From Candidatus Poribacteria bacterium (GTDB lineage Bacteria > Poribacteria > WGA-4E > PCPOR2b), in contig JAPUIP010000660.1 of NCBI GenBank assembly GCA_027296925.1, positions 1 through 10,300 on the forward strand: DNA of 10,300 nt, given 5' to 3'. Positions 1-5,933 of this stretch are shown here, one piece after another. The first letter of the stretch is position 1. Each line of letters opens with the position of its first letter. The translations under genes were made by a program, and so were the position numbers. The notes below the pieces were generated by a model that was not told the origin of the DNA, did no database searches, and saw nothing but the letters and a program-made list of their open reading frames with translations.

Positions 1-243
1 GATCTCGCCGAATACGACCCAATCGATAATCTGGAACCAACCCGACCCTTTGTATCTCGGAGTGACAACGATGCTGGCATTATGGGTTTGGACAGCCGAA
101 TCGGTCGTGCTCTCTTGGCTGGTGGAATCGGTGGTCGAGTGACCTTTCCCCTTCTTGGAATTATTGTTGCCGGCCCAAACGGCACTGAAAGCAAACAGAA
201 AAATCAGACAGAGAATTGCGGTGTTGCGTTTTGAGGTCAACAT
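1..243 (-). CDS. Small exported protein, N-terminal part (cut by left edge)
   Basis: The frame stays open from the ATG at 243 to the left edge, giving 81 codons. The start is MLTSKRNTAILCLIFLFAFS, followed by AVWAG: a basic N-region, a hydrophobic core and an A-x-A site, so a classical Sec signal peptide of about 24 residues. After it comes a low-complexity linker rich in Ser, Thr, Lys, Asn and Asp (about residues 25-52), then IVVTPRYKGSGWFQIIDWVVFGEI, which reads like the beginning of a folded domain. AGGAAGGAG lies 8 bases before the ATG, a strong ribosome-binding site. The gene lies 20 bases downstream of another small exported protein on the same strand, so the two are probably one operon acting outside the cytoplasmic membrane. 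I do not recognise the family. Confidence 0.75.
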   Translation of the reverse strand, partial: MLTSKRNTAILCLIFLFAFSAVWAGNNNSKKGKGHSTTDSTSQESTTDSAVQTHNASIVVTPRYKGSGWFQIIDWVVFGEI

Positions 244-263
244 TTTAGGATCTCCTTCCTTGT

Positions 264-737
264 TTAATAATCATAATTGTCGTAGTAATAGCTGGAGAAG
301 TGGGGAATCTTAAAGGTGAGGACTCGCCCATCGAAGAAACTCTCATATTCGAGGGCTTCGCCATACTCATTAAACAGCAGCATTTCATCGTTGTCGTTGA
401 GATAGTCGCCGCTGAGAACCAGTTGAAGCGGTGGGTCAAAGTGAGCGCCAGAGGGGCCGAAAGTAAACACCAACGCCCCATCAACCTCAATCATCTCGAC
501 CGTAATCTCAACAGCGTCAAGACCTTGTTCATCGAGATACTGACTAATCGCGCCGGGGAGAATCACGGCGTGACAGCTTTTGCCCCGGGTGAAACTGATG
601 GGAATCCAACGGCCCCAATCCCGGACCGTTTTGCTGGTGTAGTAGGTTTTTGCCCACGCCGCTGAAAGGGCAAGCGCAAAGACCAAACCGAAGATCGCGG
701 CGAATTTCATTTTAGTGTTTAAGGTTTCGAGCTTCAT
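264..737 (-). CDS. Small exported protein with ZU5-like C-terminal domain
   Basis: 157 residues. Residues 10-29 (MKFAAIFGLVFALALSAAWA) form a signal peptide ending in A-W-A. The ATG at 737 is preferred over the internal Met at residue 10 because GGAAAGGAAAG lies about 6 bases upstream of it, while the second ATG has no ribosome-binding site. Residues 75-150 contain VDGALVFTFGPSGAHFDPP, then LQLVLSGDYL, a short acidic stretch, an LLFNEYGEALEYE strand and FKIPHFSSYYY. The order FGPSG..F.PP...L, then a description strand, then IPHFS is seen in ZU5-like beta domains of bacterial exported proteins; this is pattern recognition, not an alignment. The tail is Tyr/Asp rich (YYYDNYDY). It is the upstream member of a pair with the gene ending at the left edge. 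Function unknown; it may be a surface or periplasmic protein. Confidence 0.8.
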   Translation of the reverse strand: MKLETLNTKMKFAAIFGLVFALALSAAWAKTYYTSKTVRDWGRWIPISFTRGKSCHAVILPGAISQYLDEQGLDAVEITVEMIEVDGALVFTFGPSGAHFDPPLQLVLSGDYLNDNDEMLLFNEYGEALEYESFFDGRVLTFKIPHFSSYYYDNYDY

Positions 738-860
738 GGTGACTTTCCTTTCCGTGTGTCGTTCAATCGTGTGAGGAGCTGCGGGGGTGAATCTTCGTCG
801 ATAGGCGTTGTATTTGCCCTGACGGATTAAGCAAAACTGATGCCAGAATATAGGGCCAAG

Positions 861-881
861 GCCTGAGTTGGAATCTCAGGC
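861..881. other. Perfect 7-bp stem-loop
   Basis: GCCTGAG (861-867) and CTCAGGC (875-881) form a perfect stem around a 7-base loop. It overlaps the stop of the upstream minus-strand ORF and lies about 125 bases upstream of the exported-protein pair. No U-run follows on either strand, so it is not a canonical terminator. It could be a regulator site or an RNA hairpin in the leader. The rest of 738-860 shows no gene and no convincing promoter. Confidence 0.4.
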
Positions 882-1268
882 GCGGAACCGAGACGGTATC
901 AGGTTCAAAGCGGATGTTACCCTCAGACGCACACCTGATTCTCCCGACGAAATACGTGCTTTTTTGTCTCGTATAAGCAGAGATGATGAGACAAATACGC
1001 ACATATTTTTCTCGTCAGTTTGTATATCCAACTCGGCGGCGTAGGCAGCATCACGATTTGCGGTGTTTTGTGCTGAACGGAAAAAAGTTCTCGGTGGGAA
1101 ATTCTGTTTGCCGTCTGCTGTAGCGTTCGCCTCCGCCTCAACCAACCGACTTAGCGCGACAAAAGCGCACACGTTGTTGTCATCGGCCTGTATGTCCGGC
1201 TCGGCATCGCCGGAATCGGCACGGTTGGTGGTGTTTTGTGCTGGCCCCATTGGCGTCAGCTTAGGCAT
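876..1268 (-). CDS. Possible hypothetical protein with two diverged ~56-residue repeats
   Basis: An open frame of 130 residues from the ATG at 1268. Two segments match: residues 10-44 (AQNTTNRADSGDAEPDIQ...) and 66-100 (AQNTANRDAAYAAELDIQ...), with 18 of 35 positions identical and a common pattern AQNT-NR ... AE-DIQ-D--N-C-FV. Several nucleotide differences between copies are synonymous in this frame (GAC/GAT, CAG/CAA, AAC/AAT), which favours past or present coding. Against it: there is no ribosome-binding site before the ATG, no signal peptide, no recognised family, and the last 30 residues look non-protein-like. It may be a young or decaying gene, or a tandemly duplicated non-coding sequence. 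Direction and start are uncertain. Confidence 0.3.
   Translation of the reverse strand: MPKLTPMGPAQNTTNRADSGDAEPDIQADDNNVCAFVALSRLVEAEANATADGKQNFPPRTFFRSAQNTANRDAAYAAELDIQTDEKNMCVFVSSSLLIRDKKARISSGESGVRLRVTSALNLIPSRFRA
1009..1245. repeat. Diverged tandem duplication, unit ~168 bp
   Basis: The stretch beginning near 1009 (CTCGTCAGTTTGTATATCC ... GCGGTGTTTTGTGCTGA) recurs near 1177 (TGTCATCGGCCTGTATGTCC ... TGGTGTTTTGTGCTGG), offset by about 168 bases, a multiple of three. The longest exact shared run seen is GGTGTTTTGTGCTG. It underlies the protein-level repeat described for the minus-strand ORF at 876-1268. Confidence 0.6.
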
Positions 1269-1325
1269 GACAGATAGGATTTATTAAATTCTGTCTAATG
1301 TCTGTTGTAGCGTGCACCCGCTTCA

Positions 1326-1464
1326 AGGGTCATTTAATTATCGAGATTCTTCACTTCGTTCAGAATGACAGATCCTGTCATCTTGAGCGGGAGTCGAGCC
1401 CGGAGACGAGTAAAAGATCTCAACGACCATAATCCATCGATTTCGCAAATAATTAAACAGCCCT
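1326..1464. mobile_element. MITE/REP-like palindromic element flanked by 10-bp direct repeats
   Basis: About 139 bp with imperfect terminal inverted repeats: AGGGTCATTTAATTAT (1326-1341) and, reading inward on the other strand, AGGGCTGTTTAATTAT (1464-1449), 13 of 16 identical. The exact 10-mer ACCCGCTTCA occurs at 1316-1325 and again at 1466-1475, next to both ends, as expected for a target-site duplication. Inside is an inverted pair: GAGATTCTTCACTTCG..CAGAATGACAG on the left and CTGTCATCTTGAGCGGG...AGATCTC on the right (1343-1422). From general knowledge this resembles the widespread interspersed repeat with core GTCATTCTGAGCGAAG..GAATCTC found in many environmental bacteria. No coding capacity, so it would need a transposase supplied in trans. 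It ends about 20 bases before the -35 box of the cinA-like gene. Confidence 0.6.
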
Positions 1465-1483
1465 AACCCGCTTCAGAAAAGTG

Positions 1484-1512
1484 TTGACGACTTTCGGGAA
1501 TTCTGCTAAACT
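1484..1512 (+). promoter_or_regulatory. Sigma70-type promoter with extended -10
   Basis: TTGACG (1484-1489), a 17-base spacer, then TAAACT (1507-1512) preceded by TGC, an extended -10 motif. Start of transcription is expected near 1519, giving a leader of about 70 bases before the cinA-like ATG at 1589. Confidence 0.65.
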
Positions 1513-1588
1513 GCTGGTCCTTTCCAGATGACTGCCAACGCATGGGGACACTTGCCCCGGCAAACCTATACCAACACAGAGGCATGCA

Positions 1589-2821
1589 ATGCACGCAGAA
1601 ATTGTCATGATTGGAACAGAACTCCTGTTAGGCGAACTCGTCGATACCAATGCCAACAGGTTAGCCAAGGCACTGCGCGATATCGGACTGGATCTTTATT
1701 ACAAAACGACCGTCGGTGATAACGAAGACCGAATTACGGAGGTGCTCAATCTGGCACTGGATCGCTCTGATGTGGTCATCACCTCCGGCGGGATTGGCCC
1801 AACTGTAGATGATGTCACACGCCAAGCGGCTGCGAATGCAACGGGGCGTAAACTCGTTTATAGCGCCGAACTCGAATCGCAGATCGCGACCCGTTTTCGC
1901 CGCTTTGGCCGGAAGATGGCCGACAACAACAGGCGACAGGCTTATATTCCCGACGGTGCACTGCCGTTGCCCAATCCGGTTGGCACGGCGCCCTGCTTTT
2001 TAAGTGAGGATGTACGCAGACGGGGTTGCATCATTTCTCTGCCCGGCGTTCCCCGGGAGCTTGAATATATGATGGAGAATACGGTGATTCCCCTGCTTGT
2101 CGAACGGATGGGCGGGATGAAATTCACGAGGGTCCGCGTCTTGCGCACATGCGCTGTCGGTGAAAGTAACGTCGATCGGGTAATCGGTGATTTGATGAAA
2201 ACGGGGAACCCCACGGTGGGGCTGGCCGCGCATGTCGGTCAGACCGACGTGCGGATTGCGGCCAAGGCTGATACGGAAGCAGAAGCGAACGCGCTCATCG
2301 ATTCGATGGAAGCCCAACTCCGAGAGCGTCTGGGAGTCGCCATTTACGGGAAGGAGAAGGAGACGGTGTCGGAGGTGGTGGGCGGTTTGTTAGCCAAGCA
2401 GGACCTCCGGCTGGGCGTGGTCGATATGCTCACGGATGGCCAATTGGTTCATGAACTGATTGAAGCCGGATTCGGCCATCTGATCACGACCGATTTGCAT
2501 CCGGCCAACCTGTCGGAGGCGCTGAAAGCTTCCGGTCTTGACTCGCGCTCCGACTTACAGCGTGCAGATCACCGGACTCTGGCGATGTCTCTGGCTGAAA
2601 ATGCGGCCCCGGCCGGTGGTATGGGGTTAGCCATGTTGGGCCCGTTTGAGGAGAATTCCACCTTTATGGGGCTTCATGGACCTGGCGATTTTCGTCTGTT
2701 CGAGCAGAGTCGCAATTATCAGGACACGGACTACATACGCCGGTGGCTTGTGATTCAGGGGATGGATTGGATTCGACGGGTGCTGCTGGGTGAATTGGAA
2801 TCCCCAGTGGATTGGAATTAG
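1589..2821 (+). CDS. cinA: CinA-family protein with degenerate C-terminal deamidase domain
   Basis: 410 residues, the usual CinA length. Residues 1-170 are a MoaB/MogA-like (MoCF) domain: EIVMIGTELLLGELVDTNAN at 4-23, TSGGIGPTVDDVTRQA at 65-80, and LPGVPRELEYMM at 151-162. In CinA proteins this domain hydrolyses ADP-ribose; the C-terminal PncC domain deamidates nicotinamide mononucleotide to nicotinic acid mononucleotide in pyridine-nucleotide salvage. Here the middle linker domain (about 175-255) is normal, but the C-terminal domain (about 260-403) has DMLTDG at 279-284 where active PncC domains have ESCTGG with the catalytic serine. The usual GG-VAY-N--K and GIAGPGG segments are also unrecognisable. 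The terminal helix (YIRRWLVIQGMDWIRRVLL) is retained. Deamidase activity is therefore probably lost while the N-terminal domain looks intact. AGAGG lies 6 bases before the ATG. Transcription is probably monocistronic from the promoter at 1484-1512. Confidence 0.88.
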   Translation: MHAEIVMIGTELLLGELVDTNANRLAKALRDIGLDLYYKTTVGDNEDRITEVLNLALDRSDVVITSGGIGPTVDDVTRQAAANATGRKLVYSAELESQIATRFRRFGRKMADNNRRQAYIPDGALPLPNPVGTAPCFLSEDVRRRGCIISLPGVPRELEYMMENTVIPLLVERMGGMKFTRVRVLRTCAVGESNVDRVIGDLMKTGNPTVGLAAHVGQTDVRIAAKADTEAEANALIDSMEAQLRERLGVAIYGKEKETVSEVVGGLLAKQDLRLGVVDMLTDGQLVHELIEAGFGHLITTDLHPANLSEALKASGLDSRSDLQRADHRTLAMSLAENAAPAGGMGLAMLGPFEENSTFMGLHGPGDFRLFEQSRNYQDTDYIRRWLVIQGMDWIRRVLLGELESPVDWN

Positions 2822-2853
2822 TGCGGGAAATTTCTGCCTGAAATCTTTTGGGC

Positions 2854-2882
2854 TTGATTCTTTTTTGGGCCGATGCTACACT
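2854..2882 (+). promoter_or_regulatory. Sigma70-type promoter with extended -10
   Basis: TTGATT (2854-2859), a 17-base spacer, then TACACT (2877-2882), again preceded by TGC. The architecture matches the cinA promoter. It would start transcription near 2889 for the small-protein/protease operon, leaving a leader of about 30 bases. Confidence 0.6.
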
Positions 2883-2917
2883 ATCCCTGCTGACTTACTG
2901 TTTAGGAGCCGAGATCT

Positions 2918-3172
2918 ATGAAGGCATCAATTATCCCGCATGTCAACTCCCGAAAACTCGTGAGAGAAGGGCAAGAAATATACGATACCAAACTCAAGAC
3001 TATGCTAGAACCGGGCCACACTGGGGAAGTTGTTGCAATAGATGTCATATCAGGGGATTATTTCATTGGCAATACACTTCCCGAAGCCGCCGAAAAAGCT
3101 AAAGCGCAATATCCAGAGCGACTATTTTACTTTGCCAAAATCGGTTATCCGGTTATGCACAGAAGGAGATGA
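2918..3172 (+). CDS. Small hypothetical protein, partner of aspartic protease
   Basis: 84 residues, soluble, no signal peptide or membrane segment. The N-terminal third (MKASIIPHVNSRKLVREGQE) is charged; the core is GEVVAIDVISGDYFIGNTLP followed by EAAEKAKAQYPERLFYFAKIGYP. That order (a VAID strand, SGDYFIG turn, EA--KA helix, P-RLFYF--IGYP strand) matches my memory of small bacterial proteins frequently encoded directly before DTGF-type aspartic proteases, somewhat like DUF5678; no activity is known to me. AGGAG lies 9 bases upstream of the ATG. Its TGA overlaps the ATG at 3169, and the stop region contains the AAGGAG that serves the protease, so the two are translationally coupled. The compact pair with its own promoter is antitoxin/toxin-like in layout, but that role is only a guess. 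Confidence 0.82.
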   Translation: MKASIIPHVNSRKLVREGQEIYDTKLKTMLEPGHTGEVVAIDVISGDYFIGNTLPEAAEKAKAQYPERLFYFAKIGYPVMHRRR

Positions 3173-3174
3173 AG

Positions 3175-3573
3175 GTGGTCACCGGTTTCTTTGATGAATA
3201 TAGGCAACCCAAAATCTCGATTCTGATCCAAGGCCATCAGGGGGAACGTCGCATTGAAGCGGTTATTGATACCGGCTTTGACGGTTCCGTTTGTTTGCCA
3301 ATTCCTCTTGCAATCCAGTTAGGATTGGAGTTGTGTGGTGCCCAAGTCATTGAACTGGCGGACGGTTCTCAAAGCGATGAATTGGTATTTACCGGAACAG
3401 TGACCTTTGACGACGAGATACGCACAGTCGAGATCGCCTTAACTGAATCAGACGATGCTCTCATCGGTACAGAATTGTTACGTGCTCATAAGTTAGAAAT
3501 TGGATTTCTGACTCAAACGATTCGATTGGAAGACGAACGTGGTCATCACGAAAATTCCGGCGAAAATAGATAA
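3175..3573 (+). CDS. Clan AA retropepsin-like aspartic protease (DTGF type)
   Basis: 132 residues from the GTG at 3175. An in-frame ATG at 3169 directly abuts AAGGAG (3163-3168) with no spacing, whereas the GTG has a 6-base spacing and gives the start MVTGFF, like the M-I/V-T-G beginnings usual in this family; the ATG start would add two residues. The catalytic motif is VIDTGFDGSVCLP, with Asp at residue 32, and the second conserved block is LIGTELLRAHKLEI near residues 96-109. One DTG per chain means it should act as a dimer, as retroviral-type proteases do. Length fits the clan AA DTGF family (about 120-140). Substrate unknown. The tail after about residue 118 is hydrophilic and probably disordered. 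It is co-transcribed with the small gene just upstream. Confidence 0.85.
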   Translation: MVTGFFDEYRQPKISILIQGHQGERRIEAVIDTGFDGSVCLPIPLAIQLGLELCGAQVIELADGSQSDELVFTGTVTFDDEIRTVEIALTESDDALIGTELLRAHKLEIGFLTQTIRLEDERGHHENSGENR

Positions 3574-3701
3574 AGTATTGAATGGCACTAAGATAAGAAA
3601 AAAGTTGTAAGTAGAAGCCGCGTCATCGCTGCGTTTGGGACGTAATCACCCGTGCTTTTGTTTGTGATGACCGTAACATTCGACTAACGAGGGCGCGTGC
3701 T

Positions 3702-3730
3702 TTGACAATCTGTTCGCATTTCGCATTTTT
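3702..3730 (+). promoter_or_regulatory. Possible promoter for aldo/keto reductase gene
   Basis: A consensus TTGACA sits at 3702-3707, but the sequence 17 bases on is only ATTTTT (3725-3730), a weak -10. The intergenic stretch 3574-3780 holds no other clear signal apart from the strong ribosome-binding site TAAGGAGG at 3768-3775. Confidence 0.3.
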
Positions 3731-3780
3731 GCTTAGAACACCGTAATTATCTTAGCGGCATTCACGGTAAGGAGGCCAAA

Positions 3781-4551
3781 ATGGAACGTCTACAATACGG
3801 CAACACAGGGCTTGAGATCTCGCGGCTCTGCCTGGGCGCCGGGCATCTCAATAACGTTTGTGCAAATTACGCGGAAGGCGGCGAACTTCTGCACACGGCA
3901 TTTGATCGGGGCATTACCTTCTGGGACACCGCCGAAGGCTATGGAACCCAGCCACATCTGGGAGCGGCTTTGAGGACGTTGGATCGCGGTCAGGTGGTTA
4001 TCCAAACGAAGACTAGCGCCAAAGATGACGCGGACGCCCGAAAAAGTATCGAACGCTCGCTGCGAGAAATGGGCACGGATTACATCGATGTCCTTTTACT
4101 GCACGGTGTTTCGTCTCCCGAAGATCTGCAATCGCGGGAAGGCGCACTGTCGGCATTCCTGGATGCGAAGCGCAAGGGGCTTGTCCGCGCTGTCGGCTGT
4201 TCGACGCACCTCCATACCGGCCCCGTTATGGACGCCGTGATCGATCACCCGGAGATTCAGGTCATCCTGGCGACGGCGAACAAAGAGGGCCGAATGTTGG
4301 AGGGCGGTCCTTTTGATCGGCATCTTGAGTATCTGCAACGTGCTTATGCACTCGGCAAAGGGATCAGCATCATGAAAGTGATCGCCGCCGGAAATATCGC
4401 TGAATCTGAGATGGAAGATTGGATTCGCTGGGGATTTGAGTTGGAAACCGCGCACGCCATCAATCTCGGCATGTGCAGCCGGTCGGAGATTGACTTTGAT
4501 GTGCGAATTGCGGGCGAACATGCAAAACGACGCTTGCGCAAAGTGGCGTAG
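3781..4551 (+). CDS. Aldo/keto reductase family protein
   Basis: 256 residues, cytosolic, predicted NAD(P)H-dependent oxidoreductase with a TIM-barrel fold. It begins RLQYGNTGLEISRLCLG, the usual first strand of the family. The catalytic tetrad is visible: Asp49 and Tyr54 in WDTAEGYG, Lys77 in IQTKT, His108 in VLLLHG. Later barrel segments include VRAVGCSTH (about 135-143) and GISIMKVIAAGNI. It is shorter than typical members (about 280-330), mainly at the C-terminus: there is no clear SP-I/R-S-x-R-N cofactor-phosphate motif, and no C-terminal ferredoxin-like cysteines. INLGMCSRSEID appears to stand in for the usual pre-cofactor strand. TAAGGAGG lies 5 bases before the ATG. It precedes a sugar-alcohol dehydrogenase gene on the same strand, separated by a repeat element; a shared carbohydrate or polyol pathway is plausible. 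Substrate not predictable. Confidence 0.9.
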   Translation: MERLQYGNTGLEISRLCLGAGHLNNVCANYAEGGELLHTAFDRGITFWDTAEGYGTQPHLGAALRTLDRGQVVIQTKTSAKDDADARKSIERSLREMGTDYIDVLLLHGVSSPEDLQSREGALSAFLDAKRKGLVRAVGCSTHLHTGPVMDAVIDHPEIQVILATANKEGRMLEGGPFDRHLEYLQRAYALGKGISIMKVIAAGNIAESEMEDWIRWGFELETAHAINLGMCSRSEIDFDVRIAGEHAKRRLRKVA

Positions 4552-4620
4552 CCAAAGAGCAGGGGAGCGGGTGAGAGAAGCTTGCACCCGGCTGAGGGTG
4601 TGGGCAGGTGATTAACAATT

Positions 4621-4661
4621 CGGAAACACGAGCTCCTGTCATTTTCTCACCTTTCCGTTTT
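4621..4661 (+). terminator. Weak possible terminator after aldo/keto reductase gene
   Basis: CGGAAA (4621-4626) can pair with TTTCCG (4652-4657), followed by TTTT. The loop is long (25 bases) and the stem only 6 bp, so this is a weak candidate; read-through into the dehydrogenase gene is quite possible. Confidence 0.2.
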
Positions 4662-4676
4662 CACGCAAGACGGTTT

Positions 4677-4808
4677 TTGACTTTGGCAAATTAAAAAGAG
4701 CTCACCGGCGGATCCACTGGTGGCTTGCCCCCCGGCCCCCCAATGCTGGGGGAGAATCGCGCAACGCCCCCACAATTGGGGGCCGGGGGGCTAAGTTACC
4801 AAAGTCAA
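4677..4808. mobile_element. MITE-like element with 17-bp inverted ends and G/C hairpin core
   Basis: 132 bp bounded by TTGACTTTGGCAAATTA (4677-4693) and, on the other strand from 4808 inward, TTGACTTTGGTAACTTA (15 of 17 identical). GGTTT occurs exactly at both outer borders (4672-4676 and 4809-4813), as a 5-bp target-site duplication would. The core has a nearly perfect inverted repeat: GCCCCCCGGCCCCCCAAT at 4727-4744 against ATTGGGGGCCGGGGGGC at 4775-4791, with further GGGGG/CCCCC pairing inside (4748-4752, 4767-4771). Such GCCCCCC..GGGGGGC palindromes are interspersed in many environmental genomes. There is no coding capacity. It lies between the aldo/keto reductase and dehydrogenase genes and ends 24 bases before the dehydrogenase start. 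Confidence 0.7.
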
Positions 4809-4832
4809 GGTTTTATGTCAGGAGAATACGCG

Positions 4833-5933
4833 ATGTCAGCAATAGCCCAATCGGAGTCAATGCCTAAGACGATGCGCGCCGTTGTGTGTCATGGGCCAAA
4901 GGATTATCGTCTGGAAGAGGTCACGACACCCCAAGCGGATGCCGGCGAGGTCGTAATCAAGCTGCAGGCTTGCGGCGTGTGTGCTAGCGATATGAAGTGT
5001 TATACCGGCGCACCGCTTTTCTGGGGAGATGCGCATCGCAAGCCGTACGTTGATGGTCCCGTGATTGCCGGTCACGAATTCATCGGTGAAGTCGTCCAAC
5101 TCGGCGAGGGCGCTGGAGAAAAGTACGGACTGGAACTCGGCGACACCGCGATCTCCGAGCAAATCGTTCCGTGTTGGAATTGTCGCTACTGCCGCACCGG
5201 CAAATATTGGCTGTGCCAGGTTCACAACATTTACGGGTTTCAGCATGTCGTCCATGGCGGAATGGCGGAATACATGAAATTTCCGGCGCGGTCGCTCGTC
5301 TACAAAGTCCCCAACGAAATTTCGCCGGCAAATGCGGCGATGATCGAGCCACTCGCGTGTTCCATCCACGCCGTTCAACGCGGCGAGATCGAGTTTGGCG
5401 ATGTGGTCGTCATCGCTGGCGCGGGGACGCTTGGGCTTGGAATGGTCGGTGCCGCACGACTGAAAAATCCCGGTCTGTTAATCTCCGTAGACCTTGTCGA
5501 CTATCGGCTGGAGATTGCGAAGAAGCTCGGCGCGGATTTAACGATCAATCCGAGCCAAGCGGATGCCGTGCAGGAAGTGCTGGATCTGACGGAAGGTTAC
5601 GGCTGTGATGTCTACATCGAGGCGACCGGGCACCCGAGCGCTGTCGAGCAGGGACTTCGGATGATCCGGAAAGCGGGCACCTTCGTCGAATTCAGCGTGA
5701 TGCGCGAGCCGGTCACCGTGGACTGGACGATCATCGGTGACACAAAGGAACTCAACATTCACGGCGCACATCTGGGACCGCATGCGTATCCGCTGGCAAT
5801 CGACTACGTTCATCGAGGTTTGATTGATGTGAGCCAGATCGTCACCCATCAGTTGTCGCTCGAAGAGTACATCAAAGCGTTTGAGATGGTTCAAGCCGCA
5901 AAGGATTCGATCAAGGTGCAGTTGGTGCCGTGA
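4833..5933 (+). CDS. Zinc-dependent alcohol dehydrogenase, erythritol/L-threitol dehydrogenase-like
   Basis: 366 residues, medium-chain dehydrogenase/reductase. The ATG at 4833 has AGGAG 8 bases upstream; longer frames would run into the repeat element. Catalytic zinc ligands: Cys50 (CGVCASD) and His81-Glu82 (GHEFIGEV), with Glu172 (IEPLACSIHA) near the site. Structural zinc: Cys114, Cys117, Cys120 and Cys128. The Rossmann loop is GAGTLGLG (196-203), and Asp220 at the end of the second strand favours NAD+ over NADP+. Stretches such as APLFWGD, EQIVPCWNCRYCR, YIEATGHPSAVEQGL and FVEFSVMREPVTVDWTIIGD are characteristic, to my knowledge, of the erythritol/L-threitol dehydrogenase subgroup, which oxidises a four-carbon polyol to a ketose. 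Exact substrate remains inferred. No convincing promoter is visible close upstream, so it may rely on read-through from the aldo/keto reductase gene or a promoter near the repeat. Confidence 0.9.
   Translation: MSAIAQSESMPKTMRAVVCHGPKDYRLEEVTTPQADAGEVVIKLQACGVCASDMKCYTGAPLFWGDAHRKPYVDGPVIAGHEFIGEVVQLGEGAGEKYGLELGDTAISEQIVPCWNCRYCRTGKYWLCQVHNIYGFQHVVHGGMAEYMKFPARSLVYKVPNEISPANAAMIEPLACSIHAVQRGEIEFGDVVVIAGAGTLGLGMVGAARLKNPGLLISVDLVDYRLEIAKKLGADLTINPSQADAVQEVLDLTEGYGCDVYIEATGHPSAVEQGLRMIRKAGTFVEFSVMREPVTVDWTIIGDTKELNIHGAHLGPHAYPLAIDYVHRGLIDVSQIVTHQLSLEEYIKAFEMVQAAKDSIKVQLVP

Noticed and set aside
300..665. Plus-strand 121-codon open frame opposite the ZU5-like exported protein
   Set aside because: Antisense shadow of a minus-strand gene that has a signal peptide and a ribosome-binding site.
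1326..1464. Palindromic region as an intrinsic terminator or CRISPR repeat
   Set aside because: No U-run follows the stem, there is only one unit with no spacers, and the end structure fits a transposable repeat better.
1528..1588. Structured leader or small gene between the promoter and the cinA-like start
   Set aside because: Only a short GGGG..CCCC pairing is present; no riboswitch-like pattern or convincing small frame.
4096..4587. 163-codon minus-strand frame opposite the aldo/keto reductase
   Set aside because: Antisense shadow; the sense frame shows the complete catalytic tetrad.
4725..4832. N-terminal extension of the dehydrogenase from a TTG at 4725
   Set aside because: It translates the G/C hairpin of the repeat element into Pro/Gly-rich sequence, lacks a ribosome-binding site, and the ATG at 4833 has AGGAG at proper spacing and the expected family start.
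4857..5378. Long minus-strand open frame opposite the dehydrogenase N-terminus
   Set aside because: A by-product of G/C-rich codon use on the coding strand; the sense product has all expected zinc ligands.
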